In this document: positions 1-11,510 of the stretch, in pieces
How positions within the stretch are numbered: the first letter of the stretch is position 1
Layout: every line of letters begins with the position of its first letter
Assembly (NCBI GenBank): GCA_002633005.1
Contig: NMRA01000247.1
Span: 1-29,855 of the forward strand
Direction of reading: 5' to 3'
DNA length: 29,855 nucleotides
Origin: Phoronis australis
Lineage: Eukaryota; Phoronida; Phoronidae
Notes under the pieces: generated by a model
The model's database searches: none
Told to the model about the DNA's origin: nothing
Seen by the model: the letters and a program-made list of their open reading frames with translations, nothing else
Made by a program: the position numbers and the translations under genes

Positions 1-3000
1 CAACCGCCCTCCACTGGCCTCCACCTGCCTCCCCTGGTCTCCAATTGCCTCCACTGGCCTCTGCTGGTCTCCACTGGCCTCAGCTGACCCCCAGTGGCCT
101 GCACTGGCCTCAACTGGCCTCCACTGTCTTCCATTTGCATCCACCTGCATCCACTGAACTCCAGTGCCCTCCACAATCCCCTAGTGGCCTCCACTGGCCT
201 CCAGTGTCCTCCACCTATCTCCACTGGCCTCCATTGGACCTACTGGCCTACAACGGCCTCAACCGCTCTCCACTGGCCTAGACCTGTCTCCACTTGTTTC
301 CATCCGCCTCCACTGGCCTCCATTGGCCTTCACTGGCCTCCACTGGACTCCATTGGCCTTCACTGGCCTACACTGGCCTCCATTGGTGTCCACTGGCCTC
401 CACTGCCCTCCACAAGCCCCTAATGGCCTCCAATGAGCTCCACTGTCTTCAACCTACCTCCACTGGCCTCCATTGGACCTACTGGCATGCAACAGCCTCA
501 ACCGCCCTTCACTGGCCTCCACCTTCCTCCACCTGCCTCCCTTCGCCTTCACTGGCATTCCACTGGCCTCCAATGGCCTCCACCGGCGTTCACTGACCTG
601 CAATGGTCTCCATTGGCGTTCACTGGCCTCTACTGGCCTTCCGCGGCCTCTACTGGGTTTGACTGGCCTCCCCTGACAACTACTGGCCTCCACTGGCCTC
701 TAATGGGTTCGACTGGCCTCCACAGGCCTCTGCTGCCCGGCACTGGTCTCCACAGGCCTCCACTTGCTTCCACCGGCCTCCACTGGCCTTCACTGGCGTC
801 CACTGGCCTCCACTGGTCTCTGGGTGCATCCATTGGCCTTCACTGACCTCAGCTGTCCTCAACTGGCATCCGCTGGCCTCCACTGGCCTCAGCTGGAATC
901 CACTGGCCTCAGCTGGCCTCCACTGTCTTCCACCGGCCTCCACAGGCCTCCAAGGCCTCCAAAGGCCTCCACTGTCTCTCACTGGCCAATCCACTACCCT
1001 CCATGGCCTTCCAATGGCCTCCAGTGGGGCACCACTAGTTTCCAGTGGCCTCCAATGGCCTCCACTGGCATCAATTTGCCTCCAGTAGCTTCCAGTGAGC
1101 TGCAAAGTCTTTGATTGGCCTCACGTGGCCCCAAGTGGTGCCCAGTGGACTCTAGTGGCTTCCAGTGGCCAACTGTGGCCTACAGTGACCTCAATTGGTT
1201 ACCAGGGGCCTCCAGTGGCCTCAAGTGGTCCCCAGGGGCCTGCAGTTACCTAAACTAAACTCTAATGGGTTTCCAAACTATCCTGTGGCCTCCAGCGGCA
1301 TCGAGTGGACTCCAGTGGCCTCCAGTGGCCCCCGGAGGTCTCCAGTGGCCTCCAGAGACCTCCAGTGTCCTCGAATGGCCTCAAGTGGACTCCAGAGTGC
1401 TCCATTGGACTGCAGTAGCCACCGGAGGGATCCAATGGTCGCCAGTAGCCTGCAGTGAACTCCACTGGCCTTCAGTGGCCTTCAGTGGCCTCCAGTGGCC
1501 TCCAGTATCCTCCATTGGCCTCCAGTGGTCTCCAGTAGGCTCCGGTTGCCTCCAGTGGCCTCCAGCTGCCTCGAGTGGCTTCCAGTGTTTTCCAGAGGCG
1601 TCCATTGGCCTCCACATGCCTCCAGTGGCCACGAATAGCCTCAAGTGGTCTCCGGTGGTTTTCAGTGGCCTACTGTTGCCTACAGTGGCCTATAGTGGCT
1701 TCCAGTGACCTCCAGAAGCCTCCAGTGGACTATAGTGGGCCATAGAAGAATCCAGTGGCCTCCACTTGCCTCCAGGTTTTTTCAGTGGCCTCCAGTGTCC
1801 TCCAGTGGTAGCCAGTGGCCTGTAGTGGCTTTCCGTGTCCTCCAGTGGCCTTTAGAGGACTCCAATGGTCTTCAGTAGACTGTAGAGGCCTCTAAAGGCC
1901 TCCAAGGGCCATCAGTTGCCTCCAGTGAACTCCAGTGGGCTCCAGAAGCCTCCAGTGTCATCCAGTGGCCTCCAGTGGGTTTCAGTGTCCTCCAGAAGCC
2001 TCCAGTTATCTCCAATGTACTCCGGAGGCATCCAGTGGTCTCCGTTGGCGTCGAGTTGCCTCTGGCGGCCTCCAGTGGTGCACCCAATATCCTCTAGCGG
2101 CTCCAGTACCCTCCAGTGGGCTCCAGCGGCCACCAGTAGCCTTCAGTGGCCTCCAATGGGCTCCAGTGGCCACCAGGAGGCTCCAGTGGCTTTTCCAGTG
2201 GCATGCAGTGGGCTCCCATGGCAACCAGTGGCATTAACTGGCCTCCTGTTTCCTCCAGTGGGCTTCAGTGGCCGCCAGTAGCCTCCAGATGACTCCAGTT
2301 GGTTGCAGGGGCGTCCAGAGGGCTCACGTGGCCTCTAGTAACCTTCAGTGGCCTCCAGTGTCCTCCAGTGTCCTGCATTGTCCTCCACTGGCCTCCAGTG
2401 GCCTCCAGTATTCTTCAATGGCCTCCAGAGGGCTTCAATGGCCTCCATTAACCTCCAGTGTCCTCTAGTGGACTCCAGTGGCCTCCAGTGTCCTCCAGTG
2501 GCCTCCGATGGCATCTAGTTGCCTCCATTGGTAAACACAGTTGCCTCTAGGGGCTCCAGTAGCCTCCTTTGGGCTCCAGTGGCTTCCAGTGGCCTTCACT
2601 GGCCTCCAATGGGCTCCACTGGCCTTCACTGGACTCTACTGGACTCCACTGGTCTTCAGTGGCATCCAGTGGCCTCAGGTGGCGTCCAGAGTGCTCCATT
2701 GGACTTCTGTATCCACCGGAGGGATCCAATGGTCGCCAGTGGCCTGCAGAGAACTCCACTGGCCTTCAGTGGCCTCCAGAGGCCTCCTGTGGCCTCCAGT
2801 GTCCTGTCAGTGGCCGCAAGTGGCTTGCAGTGGCCCACACTAGCCTTCAGTGGCCTCCAGTGGCCTCCAGTAGGCTCCGGTTGCCTCCAGTGGCCTCCAG
2901 CTGCCTCCAGTGGCTTACGGTGGTTTCCAGAGGCTCTAGTGGCGTCCATTGGCCTCCACATGCCACGAATAGCCTCAAGTGGTCTCCAGTGGTTTTCAGT

Positions 3001-6000
3001 GGCCTACTGTTGCCTACAGTGGCCTATAGTGGCTTCCAGTGGCCTCAAGCGGCCTCCAAGGGCCTGATGTTGCCCCCAGTGAACTCAAATGGCCTCCAGA
3101 AGCCTCCAGTGGACTATAGTGGGCTCTAGAGGCCTCTAGTGGCCTCCACTTGCCTCCAGGTTTTTTCAGTGGCCTCCAGTGGATTGCAGTGGTCTCCGTT
3201 CGCCTTCAGTGGCATCCAGATTCCTCCAGTGGCCTTCAGTAACCTCCAGTGGAATCAAGCGGACTCCAGTGGCTTCCAGTGGCCTCCAGTGGCCGCCAGC
3301 CGCCTTCAGTAGGCTCCTGTTGCCTCCAGTGGTCTCCAGCTGCGTTCCAGTGGACTCCAAAGGCCTCCAGTGGCCCCCACTGGCCTTCAGTGGCCTCTAG
3401 TGGCCTCCAGTGGCCTCCAGTGGTCTCCAGTAGGCTCCATTGGACTCCAGTAGCCTCTGGAGGGATCCAATAGTCCCCAGTGGCCTCCAGTGGTCTCCAG
3501 TGTCCTCCACTAGTAGCCAGTGGCCTGCAGTGGCTTTCCGTGTCCTCCAGTGGCCTTTAGAGGACTCCAGAGCCCTCCAATGGCCTCCAAGAGCCTGTAG
3601 TTGCCTCCAGTGAACTCCAATGTGCTCCAGAAGCGTCCCGTGGCCCACAGTTGCCTCCAATGAGTTTCAGTGTCCTCCAGTGTCCTCCACAAGCCTCCAG
3701 TTATCTCCAGTATACACCGGAGGCATCCAGTGGTCTCCAGTGGTGTCGTCCAGTTGCCTCTAGAGGCCTCCAATGGTGCACCCAATTTCCTCTAGGGGCT
3801 CCAGTGGCCACCAGGAGCCTCCAGTGGCTTTTCCGGTGGCATGCAGTGGGCTCCCGTGGCATCCAGTGGCATTAAGTGACCTCCCGTTGCCTCCAGTAGG
3901 CTTCAGTGGCCGCCAGTAGCCTCCAGATTACTCCAGTTGGTTGCAGTGGCGTCCAGAGGGCTCACGTGGCCTCCAGTAACCTTCAATGGCCTCCACTGGC
4001 CTCCAGTATTCTTCAATGACCTCCAGTGCCCTCCACAATTTTTCAATGGCCCCCAGAGGGCTTCAATGGCCTCCATTAATCTCCAGTGTCCTCAAGTGGA
4101 CTCCAGTGGCCTCCATTAGCCTTCAGTTGCCTCCAGTAGCCTTCGGAGGGCTCCAGTGCCCCCACTATCCTCCAGAGGCCTCCAGTGGATTCAAGTGGCC
4201 ACAAATGGCGTCCAGGGTTCTCCAGTGGCCTCCAGTGGCCGCCAGTGGCGGCAAATGGAGCCCACTGGCCTCCAGTGTGATCCAGTGGGCTTCAATTGGC
4301 TCCAGTGGCGTCCAATGGCTTCCAGTGGCCTCCAGTATTCTTCAATGACCTCCAGTGCCCTCCAGAATTTTTCAATGGCCTCCAGAGAGCTTCAATGGCC
4401 TCCAGTAACCTCCAGTGTCCTCAAGTGGACTCCAGTGGCCTCCAGTGCCTCCGGTGGCCTCCGGGGCCTCTATTGGCCTCCATTGGTAAACACAATTGCC
4501 TCCAGGGTCTCTAGTAGCCTCCTTTGGGCTCCAGTGGGCTTCAGTGGCCGATAGTAGCCTCCAGATGACTCCAGTTCGTGGCAGTGGCGTCCAGTGGCCT
4601 CCTTTGGCCTCCAATAGCCTCTAGATGCATCCAGTGGGTTGCAGTGGACTCTAGACTCCTCCAATGGCCTCCAGTTGCATCCAGTGGCATCCAGTGGCCT
4701 CCAGAGGCCTGCAGTGGTCTCCACTAGTCTTTAGAGGCCTCCAGTGGGTACCAGTGGGCTCCAGTGTCTGCAAGTATCCTCCAGTGGCTTCCAGTATACT
4801 AAAGTGGCCTTCATTGGCCTTTAGCTGCTTCCAGTTTGTTGCAGTGGACTCCAGAGGCCTCCAGTGATCTCCAGTTGCCTCCATTAGCCTTCAGTGGCCG
4901 CCAGTGGCGGCAAATGGAGCCCACTGGCCTCCAGTGTGATCCAGTGGACTTCAATTGGCTCCAGTGGCGTCCAATGGCTTATAGTGGCCTCCAGTGGTCT
5001 CCATTGGTCTCCAGTGGCCTCCAGCTACATACAGTGGCCAACAGTGGCCTACAGTGGCCTCTAGTGGTCTCAAGTGGCCTCCAGGCGCATGCAGTTGCCT
5101 CCAGTGGCCTCCAAAGGGCTCCAGGGGCCTGCAGTAGCCGCCAGTGGCGTCTAATGGCCTAAAGTGGGCTCCAGTGGCTTCCAGTGGCATCCAGTGTCCT
5201 TTAGTTTCCTCCAGTGGGCTCCAGTGGGCTCCAGTGGCCGCCAGTAGCCTCCAGTGGTTTCCAGTGGACTTCAAAGGCCTTCAGTGGCGTACAGTGTCTT
5301 CCAGTGGCCTTCGGCGGCTTAAGGTGACCTTCAGTATCCTCCAGTTGCCTGCAAAGGACACCAGTGACCTTCAGTAGCCTCCTGAGGCCTCCCAAGACCA
5401 CTGGTAGCCTCCAGTGGGATCCAGTGGGCTCCATTGGCCGCCAGTACCTCCAGTGGCCTTCAGTGGGCTCCAAATTCTTCTAGTGGACTCCAACTGTTTA
5501 AGTGGTTTCCATTGGACTTCAATTGCCTCCAAAGAGGTCCAGTGGCCTCCAGCGGCCTTCGGTGGTTTCCAGTGAACTTCAGTGGCCTCCGGAGTGTTCC
5601 AATGGCCTCCAGTGGTGCCTCCAGTGGACTCCAAGGGCCTCCGGTGGTATTGAGTGGGCTCCAGTGGGTTCCAGCGGCCGCTAGAAGCCTCCAGTGGCCT
5701 CCAGGGGGCTCCAGTTGCCTCCAATGGCCTCCAGTGACGTCCAGTGGACTCCAGTGGACTCGAGTGCAGTCCAGTGGTTTCAGTGGCTTCCAGTGACCTT
5801 CAGGGCTCTTCAGTATCCTCCAGTGGCCTGTAGAGATCTCCAGTGACCTTCAGTAATCTCCAGAGGCCTCCAATGTCCTCGAGTGGACTCAAGTTGCTTC
5901 CAGTGGCCATCCAAGGCCTCAATTGGCCTCCAGTAACCTCCGGAAAGATCCAGTAATCTCTAGTGGCCTCCAGTGCCTTCCAGCGGCCTCCAGTGGGCTC

Positions 6001-7357
6001 CAGTTGCCTCCAGTGACCTGCAACAGCCTCCAGTGGGTTTCAGTGGACTTCAGCGGCCTCCAGTGGGGTCTGGTGGCCTCCACAGGCCTCCAGTGGCCTC
6101 GAAGGCCTCAAGTGGCTTCCAGTGGTCTCTAGTGGCTTCCAGTGGCCTACTGTTGCCTACAGTGGCCTAGAGTGGCCTCCAGTGGGCTCCAGTTGCCTCC
6201 AGTGTCCTGCAACAGCCTCCAGTGGGTTTCAGTGGACTTCAGAGGCCTCCAGTGGGGTCTAGTGGCCTCCACAGGCCTCCAGTGGCCTCGAAAGCCTCAA
6301 GTGGCTTCCAGTGGTCTCTAGTGGCTTCCAGTGGCCTACTCTTGCCTACAGTGGCCTAGAGTGGCCTCCAGTGGACTCAATGGCCTTCAGGGGACCGCAG
6401 TTGCCGTCAGTTAAATCCAATGGGCTCCAGAAGGTTCCCGTGGCCTCTATGGGCATCCAGTAGCCTTCAGTGGCCTCCAGACGGCTCCAGTGGCCTCCAG
6501 TAAGCTTCAGTGGCGTCTAGTGGCCAGCAGTAGCCTCCAGTGGTCTCCAGTGGCGTCCAGTGTCCTCCAGTGGCCGTTATTGGTCTCCAGTAGCTTCCGA
6601 AGGGATCCAATGGTCTCTATTGGCCTCCAGTGGCCTCAAGTGGCCTCCAGTGGTCTCCAGTGGTCACCAGTGCCTTCCAATAGCCTACTGTTGCCTAGAG
6701 TGGCCCATAGAGGCCTACAGTTGCCTCAAGTGTTTTCCAGAGGCCTGCAGTTGCCCCAGTGAACTCCAATGGGCTCCAGAAGCCTCCAGTGGCCTCCACC
6801 GGAGGGATCCAGTGGCCTCCAGTGGCCGCCAGTGCGCTCCAGTTGCCTCCCGAGGCCTCCAGCTTCCTCCAGTGGGTTCCAGTGGACTCCAAAGGCCTCC
6901 ATCGGCGTCCAGTGACTTCCAGTGTCCTCCAGTCGCATCCGGTGGCCTTCATTGGCTTTCAGTGACCTTCAGTGGCATTCAGTGTCCTCCAGTGTCCTGC
7001 AGAGGGCTCCCGTGACCTCCAGCGGCCTCCAGTGGCCTCCAGTGGTGCCCCCAATGGCCCCCAGGGGCCTCCTGTTGCCTCCAGTGGCCTTCATCTGCCT
7101 CTAGTGGGTTCCCGTGGACTACAGAGGCCTCCAGTGGCGTTCAGTGGCCTCCACAGGCCTCCAGAGGCCACGAATGGCCTCCAGTGGCTTCCAGTGTACT
7201 ACTGTTGCCTACAGTGGCGTAGAGTGGCCTCCAGTGATTTCAAGTGGCCTCCAGGGGCCTGACGTTGCCTCCAGTGATTTCCAATGGGCTCCAGTGGCCT
7301 CCAGTGGGATCCAGTGGGCTTCAATTGCCTCCGGTGGCCTCCAGTGGCTCCCGATGG
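1..7357. repeat. 10-bp minisatellite array, about 7.3 kb, open at the left edge
   Basis: The whole interval is built from a decamer, CCTCCASTGG (S = C or G), with many point variants and occasional small indels. Up to about 1020 the usual form is CCTCCACTGG; beyond that it is mostly CCTCCAGTGG, with short islands of the first form (for example 2585-2660). Ten is not a multiple of three and the unit has no stop codon in any frame, so long ORFs appear in all six frames, reading like GLQWPPVASS on plus and GHWRPLEATG on minus; they are by-products, not genes. Longer segmental repeats are layered on top: 1401 onward recurs at 2695 (offset 1294), 4237 onward at 4896 (offset 659), about 1926 onward near 3607. 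The array stops abruptly at about 7350-7357 against retrotransposon gag. Confidence 0.97.
5991..6369. repeat. 189-bp tandem duplication inside the minisatellite
   Basis: 5991-6179 and 6180-6369 are near-identical neighbours, sharing irregular landmarks that the plain decamer does not explain, such as CTGCAACAGCCTCCAGTGGG, the variant with GGGGTCT, and CCTACTSTTGCCTACAGTGG. The offset of 189 is not a multiple of 10, so the duplication joined units out of register. This is a recent local expansion. Confidence 0.8.
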
Positions 7358-7878
7358 AGTCATATCATTAGATCCAAATGAACGTACTGAAGACCTATTC
7401 CAGCGCCTCACCGTTGAATGTGGCATACCGCATTATGGCGAGGCTGTCGATATCGACGAAGACATGAGTTCCTCCCTCGAAAATACTATTGTGTTCTTAT
7501 GGTTACAGATGGTCAACCCAGGTTTACCCCCAGCTTATTTACGGCGCGGAGTTGCGCAACAAGTCCCTTGCCTCCATCAAGAATTAATTTTTTCAAGCTA
7601 TGAACTCACAACTTGATGAGCTTAGGTGCATCGAGGACACTCGCTCCATGCGCATAACCAGCTCGAAGACAAACCCCCCTCGCCGTCGTAGAACCCCGTC
7701 GTGCGTCTTATGCACCACCGCCCGCCGCACTCCCTCAGACCACTTTTTGTCTCGCTGCCCGTTCCTCCCGCCTGACGACAAGCGCGCCTTTCTCAAGGCC
7801 CGGTCCACCGACGTTGACGATGCCACCGAGAAGGACTTCGCTCAATACACAATTATCTTGCGAGCAGTTCTGTCCTGA
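7358..7878 (+). pseudogene. gag remnant with CCHC-type zinc knuckle
   Basis: Gag would form the particle and bind the element's RNA. The first part (about 7359-7540) reads SLDPNERTEDLFQRL and later EDMSSSLENTIVFLWLQM, like the gag domain of invertebrate gypsy-like elements. A frameshift near 7545 moves the reading to another frame (LIYGAELRNKSLASIK), followed by an in-frame TAA at 7585-7587. The same frame continues through 7600-7878 and holds a zinc knuckle at 7702-7758, CX2CX9HX4C (C-V-L-C ... H-F-L-S-R-C), followed by PFLPPDDKRAFLKAR. The spacing is wider than a retroviral CX2CX4HX4C knuckle. The N-terminus is missing, lost at the minisatellite junction. Not functional. Confidence 0.75.
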
Positions 7879-8745
7879 CTCCGCTGTCGCGCTTTACGTC
7901 CACATAGTCCAGTCTCCTTATCTCCACACATTTGTTGGTGAAACCCCCGGTGCAACAGGAAACATGATTAGCGCATCGTGTGCACGTTCGTTGGGCGCGA
8001 AAGTTCGTAAAAATTCCCAAACCGCCTTACAGGCCAATGGTACATCTACTCTACAGGTTGTGGGGGAAAATCGAATTGTCTTCACACGTGACAAGCATTC
8101 CTTCGTTTTTCACGGTCTTGTCATTGAGTCTCTTGACGTTGACGTCTTGACAGCAACCCCATTTATGACTTGCAACGACATTTCAGTACGACCTGCTCGT
8201 AAGGTTATCACGTTGGCCGACGAATCCACATACACTTATGGCCAACCCGTTAACCAATACCCACGACCCACAGCACAACTGTCCCACGTATTACGTGCTC
8301 CACCTCACGCGACAGCCATCTGGCCTGGTGATTGTCTTGAGTTGGAGGCCCCGTCCGATTTCACCGATCCTGCAGAATATTTTGCAATCGAACCTCGCTG
8401 CGACAGCATTAGCCTCCGCTCCAGGTGTGTTTCCCAGCTATGGCCACAACCCGCCATTCTTGCTCCGACTAATGGCAAGATTCGCCTGTTCAACAACACC
8501 CATGAACCCCGATTTTTGCGACGAGATGAGCAGTTTTACCAGGTACATGCCGTGATCACTTCTTCGGAGGTTCCATCTGGATCCCCGACAGCCAACCAAT
8601 GTACATCATCCCCCAAAACTACGTTGGATCATCATCGCTTTGTTGCCGTTGATCCAAACAATATTCTGCATGCTGCACATCAGGACAGGTTCCACGCCCT
8701 GCATCGCAAATTTGCTCGTGTATTTGACCCGCAATACCCGGGTAC
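7879..8745 (+). pseudogene. Retropepsin-like aspartic protease region, active-site Asp missing
   Basis: This open frame (about 290 codons to a frameshift near 8745) follows gag in a different frame. A fold characteristic of retropepsins is suggested by the segment at 7940-7966, ETPGATGNM, where families of this type have the catalytic D-[ST]-G-A. Here the Asp is absent and a proline sits before the Gly, so the protein should be inactive. Later stretches such as LQVVGENRIVFTRD and VLTATPFMTCNDISVRP fit the beta-strand and flap-to-C-terminal region of these proteases. The remaining ~200 residues link protease to reverse transcriptase. The family is called from the GATGNM signature and the position between gag and RT. 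Confidence 0.65.
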
Positions 8746-9690
8746 AACGGCGCCGCAGACCCGTTTGAGGCCGTTGTCAACATAGGTCCTACGCAACCTC
8801 CACAGGGGAAAGGTCGCCTCCCCCAATACTCCAAGGACAAGCTCCTGGAATTGCAACAACAATTCAACGAGTCGGAGCTCCTCGGAGTATTCGCCCGCCC
8901 AGAGGATGTTGGTATTACAGTAGAATGTCTTAATCCCTCGTTTCTAGTCAAGAAGCCCCACGGAGGTTTTCGTTTAGTTACAGCATTTTCGGACGTCGGC
9001 CGGTATGCCAAGCCCCAACCATCTCTCATGCCTGACGTAGATTCCGTGGTTCGGAAGATTGCTCAATGGAAGTTCATCATCAAGACTGACCTTACGAGTG
9101 CCTTCTATCATATTCCTTTGTCACTAGAGTCCATGAAATATTGTGGCATATCCACACCTTCCGAGGTATCCGTGTCTACGCACGTTGCGCCATGGGTATG
9201 CCCGGTTCGGAAACCGCTTTGGAAGAGTTAACGTGGGAGAGCTTTTGGAAGAAGGAGTCGTCACCAAGCTTGCTTACGACCTATACTGTGGTGGTCAGAC
9301 TATCACAGACTTAATTACCAACTGGAAAAAGGTGTTATATGCATTGTCCACGGCGGATCTCCATCTTCTACAAAGACAGTCACAGCCCTATGACGCACAA
9401 AAGTCCTCGGCTGGATTTGGGAAATGGGTACTTTACAAGCTAGCTCACATCGGGTAGCTGCTCTCTCGTCTTGTCCCAAACCCGGTACTGTTCGGCAAAT
9501 CAGATCCTTCATTGAAGCCGTGAAAGCTATGTCGAGAGTCCTGCCTTACTGTGCTTCTTTCATCGCCCCACTGGACTCCGCTATATCGAGATGCGATTCC
9601 AAAGACCGCATTACCCGGACCTATGAGTTACATGTTGCCTTCACCTCAGCCCAAAAGGCATTGTCCACGCATAAAACTTTCACTTTACCC
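8746..9690 (+). pseudogene. Reverse transcriptase domain of the LTR element, frameshifted
   Basis: The RT would copy element RNA into DNA. From 8746 the frame reads [20 protein letters not shown] and then [19 protein letters not shown], the usual fingers region. Motif [14 protein letters not shown], has its catalytic Asp at 9088-9090. Motif [13 protein letters not shown], starts at 9195 in a second frame. Motif C lies in a third frame at 9272-9292 and reads AYDLYCGG, where an active enzyme needs two adjacent Asp; the first is Tyr (9275-9277). After another shift near 9420 the thumb/connection region continues as IRSFIEAVKAMSRVLPYCAS. So the three core motifs lie in three different frames and one catalytic residue is lost. 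Confidence 0.9.
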
Positions 9691-10375
9691 AGACCGGACG
9701 ATCAGCTGTGGATAGTCACGGATGCCTCCGCCAAACACCCGGGCATCGCTGGTACACTATATCTCTCTCGTGAGGACACGCCACGTGTCTGCGGCTTCTT
9801 CAGTGCGAAACTGAAATCACGTCAGGTCACTTCAATCCCATTCGAAATTGAAGCTCTCGCCATTGCTGCTTCCGTGAAACAATTAGCCCTTATCTGATTC
9901 AGTCAGCGCATCCTGCTATCATACTTACGGACAGCAAGCCTTGTGTACAAGCTTTTGAGAAACTCTGCAGGGGCGAATTCTAAGTCAGTCCTCGCGTGTC
10001 GACGTTTCTCTCCACCGTTTCTCGCTATCAGGCTATCGTTCGTCACGTATTTGGTGCCACTAACATCGTCTCCGACTTTGCGAGTTGCCACAGCCCAGAG
10101 TGCACCGACGTATACCTTTTCGTGAACACTCTGGAAGATTGTGTGGTGCTCCGTGCGACTGCTGCCGAGTTCCTTCAGGGAGAACACAAACTTCCGTTCA
10201 CCACTAGGTCATCTTGGTTATCCATTCAGTCCCCGTCTCCCGAGTTATGGCGAGTACACTCTCATCTCAACCAAGGGACGCGGCCCTCCAAGAGAGACAC
10301 CAACGCTCGATATCTCAAACGCTATCTCAACGTCGCCACTGTCGCATTAGATGGTTTACTTGTGGCTCGGTGAGA
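9691..10375 (+). pseudogene. RNase H domain and start of integrase, frameshifted
   Basis: RNase H removes the RNA strand after reverse transcription. The frame shared with the RT thumb contains WIVTDAS (catalytic Asp at 9721-9723) and FEIEALAI (Glu at 9844-9852). A shift near 9885-9900 moves the last part, [12 protein letters not shown] (Asp at 930-932 of the 9 kb block), into another frame. Downstream, VSRYQAIVRHVFGATNIVSD is the end of the domain. After a linker, ALDGLLVAR at about 10349-10374 matches the entry to the integrase zinc-binding region and is cut by a TGA. Catalytic residues themselves look kept; the reading frame is not. Confidence 0.8.
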
Positions 10376-10477
10376 CAAGCCTCCCGTAGCGCGTGACGAA
10401 CGAGATCGGACGCATCAAGAATCCCAACCATAACCCTATTGCAGAGAAGGCCATACAGGAGTTGTCACAGGAGTTAC
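10376..10477 (+). pseudogene. Integrase remnant left of the hAT insertion
   Basis: After the stop that follows GLLVAR, sequence passes within about 25 bases to IKNPNHNPIAEKAIQEL (from about 10405), which in integrases of this type lies at the end of the DDE catalytic core. The zinc-binding domain and most of the core, normally some two hundred or more residues, are therefore missing: an internal deletion. The frame runs to GAG TTA C at 10471-10477, where the hAT-like element begins, and continues at 13137. Confidence 0.75.
10472..10477. repeat. Left target-site duplication of the nested hAT-like element (AGTTAC)
   Basis: AGTTAC precedes the left terminal repeat and recurs directly after the right one. 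Taking the inverted repeats as symmetrical gives 6 bp. A seventh base (G) also matches if the right end is taken one base shorter. Confidence 0.8.
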
Positions 10478-10493
10478 CAGTGGCGGATCTACG
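10478..10493 (+). repeat. Left terminal inverted repeat of hAT copy A
   Basis: CAGTGGCGGATCTACG pairs over all 16 bases with the right end at 13115-13130. The CAGTGG start resembles the minisatellite unit, which I take as coincidence. Confidence 0.9.
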
Positions 10494-11510
10494 AGGGGTT
10501 CAGGGGGTTTAAACCCCCCTCGGGCCAGGACCCAACAATTAGAAAAAAAAAGACAAAAACGAATCCAGCAAAGCAAAAACGGCACCGCCAGCGTGTGTAG
10601 ACCCCAAGTAAACCAACTTGGAAAAAAAGAGGGGGTTCACTCTAAAAATAAGTTTTTTTGCATTGTGAATTGCTGTTATGAAAATCAACGCGTTTCGAGT
10701 CTTCGTGGCTCGTCGGCAAAACCCCGGAGATCAATTGTGCGCGCGCTTCCGACGACACTTCTGAAGTAGCCAAGCATTTTAGATGGTCCACCTCTGAAAG
10801 AGCAGCTCTATAGCTGATTTCTTTAGGTAACTAGTTTCTTTGCTCTAAGATATGTTTTGATTTGAGTAGGGGAAATACTGTGGTGCCGCAATCCTGATAT
10901 TCAACTTTTTTTACTTCATCTGTCATGCTATGTCATCCTATTACATCCCACACGTTAGTAACTTGAATTTGAATGATGTATAGTAAAGTTGTCTTGCGCG
11001 ATATCATACAGTGCACATGTACATGTAATACTTGAAAAATCTCGTTTTCCAAAGGATTGCTATTGTGGCCTGCGCCGTGGTCTGGTCGCGAGTCTGTTTG
11101 AAGATGCACTCTAACAAGTTATGTCTATACAAGGAATGACCAAGGGGGCACTCACATTGACAAAGTGACCGCATTCGCGAACAGAGTACAGTACCAGAAC
11201 TTGCGGGGAGGCTGTATTTTCACAACAAAGTCTTGCGGGAGTCGTGCGATGTTCAACGGGCCTCCTAAGGAGCCCTAGTGCCGACCTCAACACCTATCGT
11301 CTTTCTACCTGCAATAAGCACCACTGCCGTTTTCTATGCTGGGAATTTCCGCAGAAAGGCCCACCCGAAGAAACGCCCATGCCCATGGGCATTTATTTGA
11401 TGTTAGTACTTCGGGTTTCAAGCGTTCAGACATTTGGACGGTTATTTCAAAAATTGCAAGAAATGCAAATGGGTCCTGGGATACATCGCCAAGGTTTGAA
11501 GTAGTCCGTG

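Noticed and set aside
45-7371. Dozens of ORFs of 60-186 codons in the minisatellite, rich in W, P, S and G
   Set aside because: The decamer has no stop in any frame and 30 bp give a 10-residue repeat in every frame on both strands. Overlapping ORFs in all frames with the same composition are expected without coding.
10478-10493. Minisatellite unit derived from the hAT terminus because both contain CAGTGG
   Set aside because: The match is six to eight bases, the array is 3 kb away and older in structure, and no intermediate is seen.
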